A DNA stretch of 64,000 nucleotides, from positions 1,178,001-1,242,000 of the forward strand of contig JAALGZ010000007.1 in assembly GCA_015227615.1 (NCBI GenBank). Direction: 5' to 3'. The notes under the pieces are model-generated. The model was not told the DNA's origin, searched no databases, and worked only from the letters and a program-made list of their open reading frames with translations. How positions within the stretch are numbered: position 1 is the first letter of the stretch; the number at the start of each line of letters is the position of its first letter. Positions 61,301 to 64,000 of the stretch are shown in pieces. The stretch comes from Labyrinthula sp. Ha (lineage: Eukaryota > Sar > Bigyra > Labyrinthulida > Labyrinthulaceae). Both the position numbers and the translations under genes were made by a program.

Positions 61301-64000
61301 TTTACTACCTTAAATCCCTCGTGAAGGTCATTATTGGAAACGCATGCACTTTTTTGATAACATGTGATAGTAAAATCCGTATCATGTTAAGAATTCTACT
61401 CAGGGGTAGTTACGTAATACAGATGACATAACCAAAAATCAAAGATACAACTTATATAACTGGTTTCTCCAAGCTTAGCTTTATAAAACTCACCAAAACC
61501 ATATTTCGACTAGATGAAAATAATACTTAAGTGACATAGGACTGTAATAATCATAACTTAACGGTTTAACGTCCTTCTGGCCAGTAGACTGTTTGGGTTT
61601 TAACTCTAAATTTTATTTTCCTAATTCTTTCTACAATGAAATTAGGATAAAAAGAAAATTAGCTCTGGAAACATAAAAATGAACCAATTCAGATCCTGTA
61701 GGATAGGGTTGCCGCAAAAAGTCATTACCAGCTCTCAACGTTTACCATTCCATTTGATATTCTAGCTATTAGATAGCTTCAATAGAAGCAAAACGTTCCT
61801 GTAAGAATATAATCATTTATCCAACTGAAGAGCTCAACAAGATATCATATCACAATATTTTCAGTTCAAATAACACTACCGATGCACAGCCTGAGTAAAG
61901 AAGTAATGACTGGATCTTCTTGTTTTATCTGACCTTTTTGTCCTTTATTGCATATTCCATAAATTTTAGCCAATTTTCAATGACATTAGGACTTGCTTAT
62001 TTAAGAATGATACTATCTTCTGACATAGAGGGCATGGATGAGGACCTTATGTAACTTAATATCTATATTCTGGTTGCTGTCATAGATATCGTTACTGATA
62101 AAGGAACTCCGGACTATAAATAGGAAGCATTATGACGTTGGAAACTCAAAGCTGTTTTAGTTATATTAATCAATTTCTATCATATCTATAATCCTTCCGG
62201 CTCCTAGTTACTTGGTCAAGTACTTCAGACATTCTTAATGAAGACTTTTCTAACTTTATTCTTGCGTCGATCCTCATTCCCGGTTATAGTATAACATTTA
62301 TGGTTATAGAGAGGTTAAGACACCTCAAAATAGTTACCTTATGAATATATACAATTTTTAGAATAGAAAATTAGAGATTTTTACAATTCCAATTGTTCAA
62401 ATTTCTCGGATCAACTAAAAATCTCTGCAACCTCTAATGTCGTAGTTTTTTTTGATGTTTGCTCAATTTTTTCCAGATTAGGTTGTGCACTAGGTAAATT
62501 CAATTGCCGGGGCTCACAATATGTCTTTGTTAGGAAAATAATCATTTAAACTGGTATTTCTTTTTAATTTAATGAACATCAAAAAATCTATACATTAAAT
62601 ATTGCAGTCACATATTCCAGAGCTCAACTGAATTTTGAAGATTTCTGCTCATTAGATTGATCAAATCTAGCGGGTAAATGTAGCTTCTCCTTTTGTAGCA
62701 AGAATTCTAAAACAAAAGAATTTGAATATATGGGAATTAATTATTATTAAAGAATTAACCTGCACATATATGCTGACTCTTAATTTCATATCACGTGATG
62801 TTATCAAGTTATGACAGAAAATCGTTTCAAAGCTTTGAGCACATGATGCAACAATAACGTTATTTGGAGAAGAATAAACAAGGATTCGTGCAGTAAAAAT
62901 TGATGAGACTGTTCATGGGGTTTTGCATCAAACTAAGAGCGTCTTGAAGGGTGGAAATGACATCTCTTTTTAATACTTATCTAAAGAATGCATTTTCCAT
63001 CGTTGATAAAATTTACAAAATTAAATTCGCAACATTGCAGAAAATATGTTAAACCTTTGGCTAACAATTAATTATGTATCAAGATTCATTAAAATGTCAT
63101 CTAATATATTTCTCAGAAAAGATCATAACCAAGTCAACATATGATAACTTTGTATAATACATGAAGTAAAGCAGTAAATAGCAATCGTTTGTATACCTAT
63201 TTCCATGTTTTAAGAACTTTTATTGGATGTTTCACCAGAATATTCATCTTATGGGTGAGTTTTTAAGATGAAAAATTACAAATGACATGGACATACTTCA
63301 ATTTTCTCTATAGCATTTTCTTTAAAGTTCACAATATGTATATTTTAAATGAAAAATATATATTTAGAAACATCACCGGTTGTCAAACCATACTTTAGGA
63401 TTAGGCTATTATCATTGCAATTTTCGCGGAGGGTTTATGTTGCTGTTGTACTTATAGATTAGGGGGAGAATGTTTTGTGTTAATGTTTATACAAGGATTG
63501 GCCAGTTATTACTATGGTCACTAAGAAAAAAACTTGAAGAACTTTTACAGAAAATACTTAATTCTGACAAATTTCTACGATATGAGCAAATATTTGATTT
63601 TTCCATGATCTTTGAGCGGAAACAACCCTCTTTTCATCCTATTAAAATATGTATCTGATTTAGAAGTTTTAATTTTATATTCCAAACTTTATATGTACTT
63701 AATTTGTACATTGCTTTGAAGGATATTAAGGGTATTTTCTTGTAAGCAATAAATAATATTTGGCGAATTTGTGAACCTTGCAGAATCCGCTCCTATGAAT
63801 CCGAGCCATTGCATTTATAGAATATGAGCGTTTGTTTTAGTATCAAGAGAACATAGAAATACTAAAAAATGAAGGAAGAATCCAGTAGAATGTAATTTAC
63901 TATCAAAAAAATGTAAATATTAATTTACTCTTGGTGTATTTATTTGGTAAAAGCATAACTATTACATGTCTGTGAAACAAATCTCAAGTATTGGCTAAGT
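58395..64000. other. Gene desert to the right edge
   Basis: These 5.6 kb have no supportable gene. Frames at 60391-60684 and 61198-61431 start with TTG, are AT-rich and match nothing; a 62-codon frame at 63470-63658 is also unconvincing. A clean hairpin at 59971-59993 is listed separately. Confidence 0.55.
59971..59993. other. Perfect hairpin, 9-bp stem
   Basis: TGCCAGTTC pairs with GAACTGGCA around TATAT. It is isolated, without a T-run or neighbouring gene, so its role is unknown. Confidence 0.5.

Noticed and set aside
1-64000. Ciliate-type reassigned stop codons, suggested by the tiny introns
   Set aside because: TAA, TAG and TGA all terminate conserved genes here and none appears inside a conserved host exon; the dynamin break is a frame change, not a reassigned stop.

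Overview
This window is AT-rich nuclear DNA from a microbial eukaryote, most likely a flagellated protist. About twenty protein genes can be supported. They include pan-eukaryotic housekeeping genes (EMC7, NOB1, SNU13, ALG11, FOXRED1, LTO1, a NIPA-type magnesium transporter, phosphoglucomutase, a dynamin-like GTPase), the motile-cilium protein DRC4/GAS8, and a peroxisomal TYSND1/DEG15-type protease ending in SKL. All three standard stop codons end genes, so the code is standard. Spliceosomal introns are extremely short: eleven that I could place by protein continuity are 28-33 nt, all GT...TAG, and one more is 41 or 23 nt. I cannot name the species. Introns near 30 nt are known in a few protist lineages, and I see no decisive lineage marker.

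Layout. 1-5809: compact cluster of a gene start cut by the left edge, TYSND1-like protease, EMC7, NOB1 and phosphoglucomutase. 5810-16076: gene-poor DNA around two paralogous type II membrane proteins with leucine-rich-like ectodomains. 16077-25125: second dense cluster of a fibro-slime/lectin-like membrane protein, FOXRED1, NIPA-like transporter, ALG11 and a photolyase-related protein. 25126-32367: empty stretch, then a dynamin-like GTPase with an apparent -1 frameshift at A AAA AAC, a choice-of-anchor-B secreted/membrane protein and a small membrane protein. 32368-39298: gene desert ending in a 3.8-kb LINE bounded by a perfect 12-bp target-site duplication. 39954-40733: tandem NTF2-domain protein. 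40734-46149: mostly empty. 46150-50104: third dense cluster of DRC4, a Trp-rich multi-pass protein, SNU13 and a cysteine-repeat membrane protein. 50105-57261: 7-kb desert holding a perfect 25-bp inverted repeat. 57262-58394: LTO1 and a WW-FF protein overlapping tail to tail. 58395-64000: no supportable gene.

The genome is bimodal. Within clusters genes are packed head-to-head or tail-to-tail with tens of bases between them (one pair of stop codons abuts, another pair of genes overlaps by 7 bp), while clusters are separated by 2.5-7 kb of AT-rich DNA without convincing ORFs. The most noteworthy items are the tiny introns (one invisible to a stop-codon scan), the in-phase slippery heptamer with a downstream stem in the dynamin gene, the tandem NTF2 protein, the photolyase-like protein lacking the usual cysteine cluster, two uncharacterised membrane protein families, and two clusters of hairpins in otherwise empty DNA.
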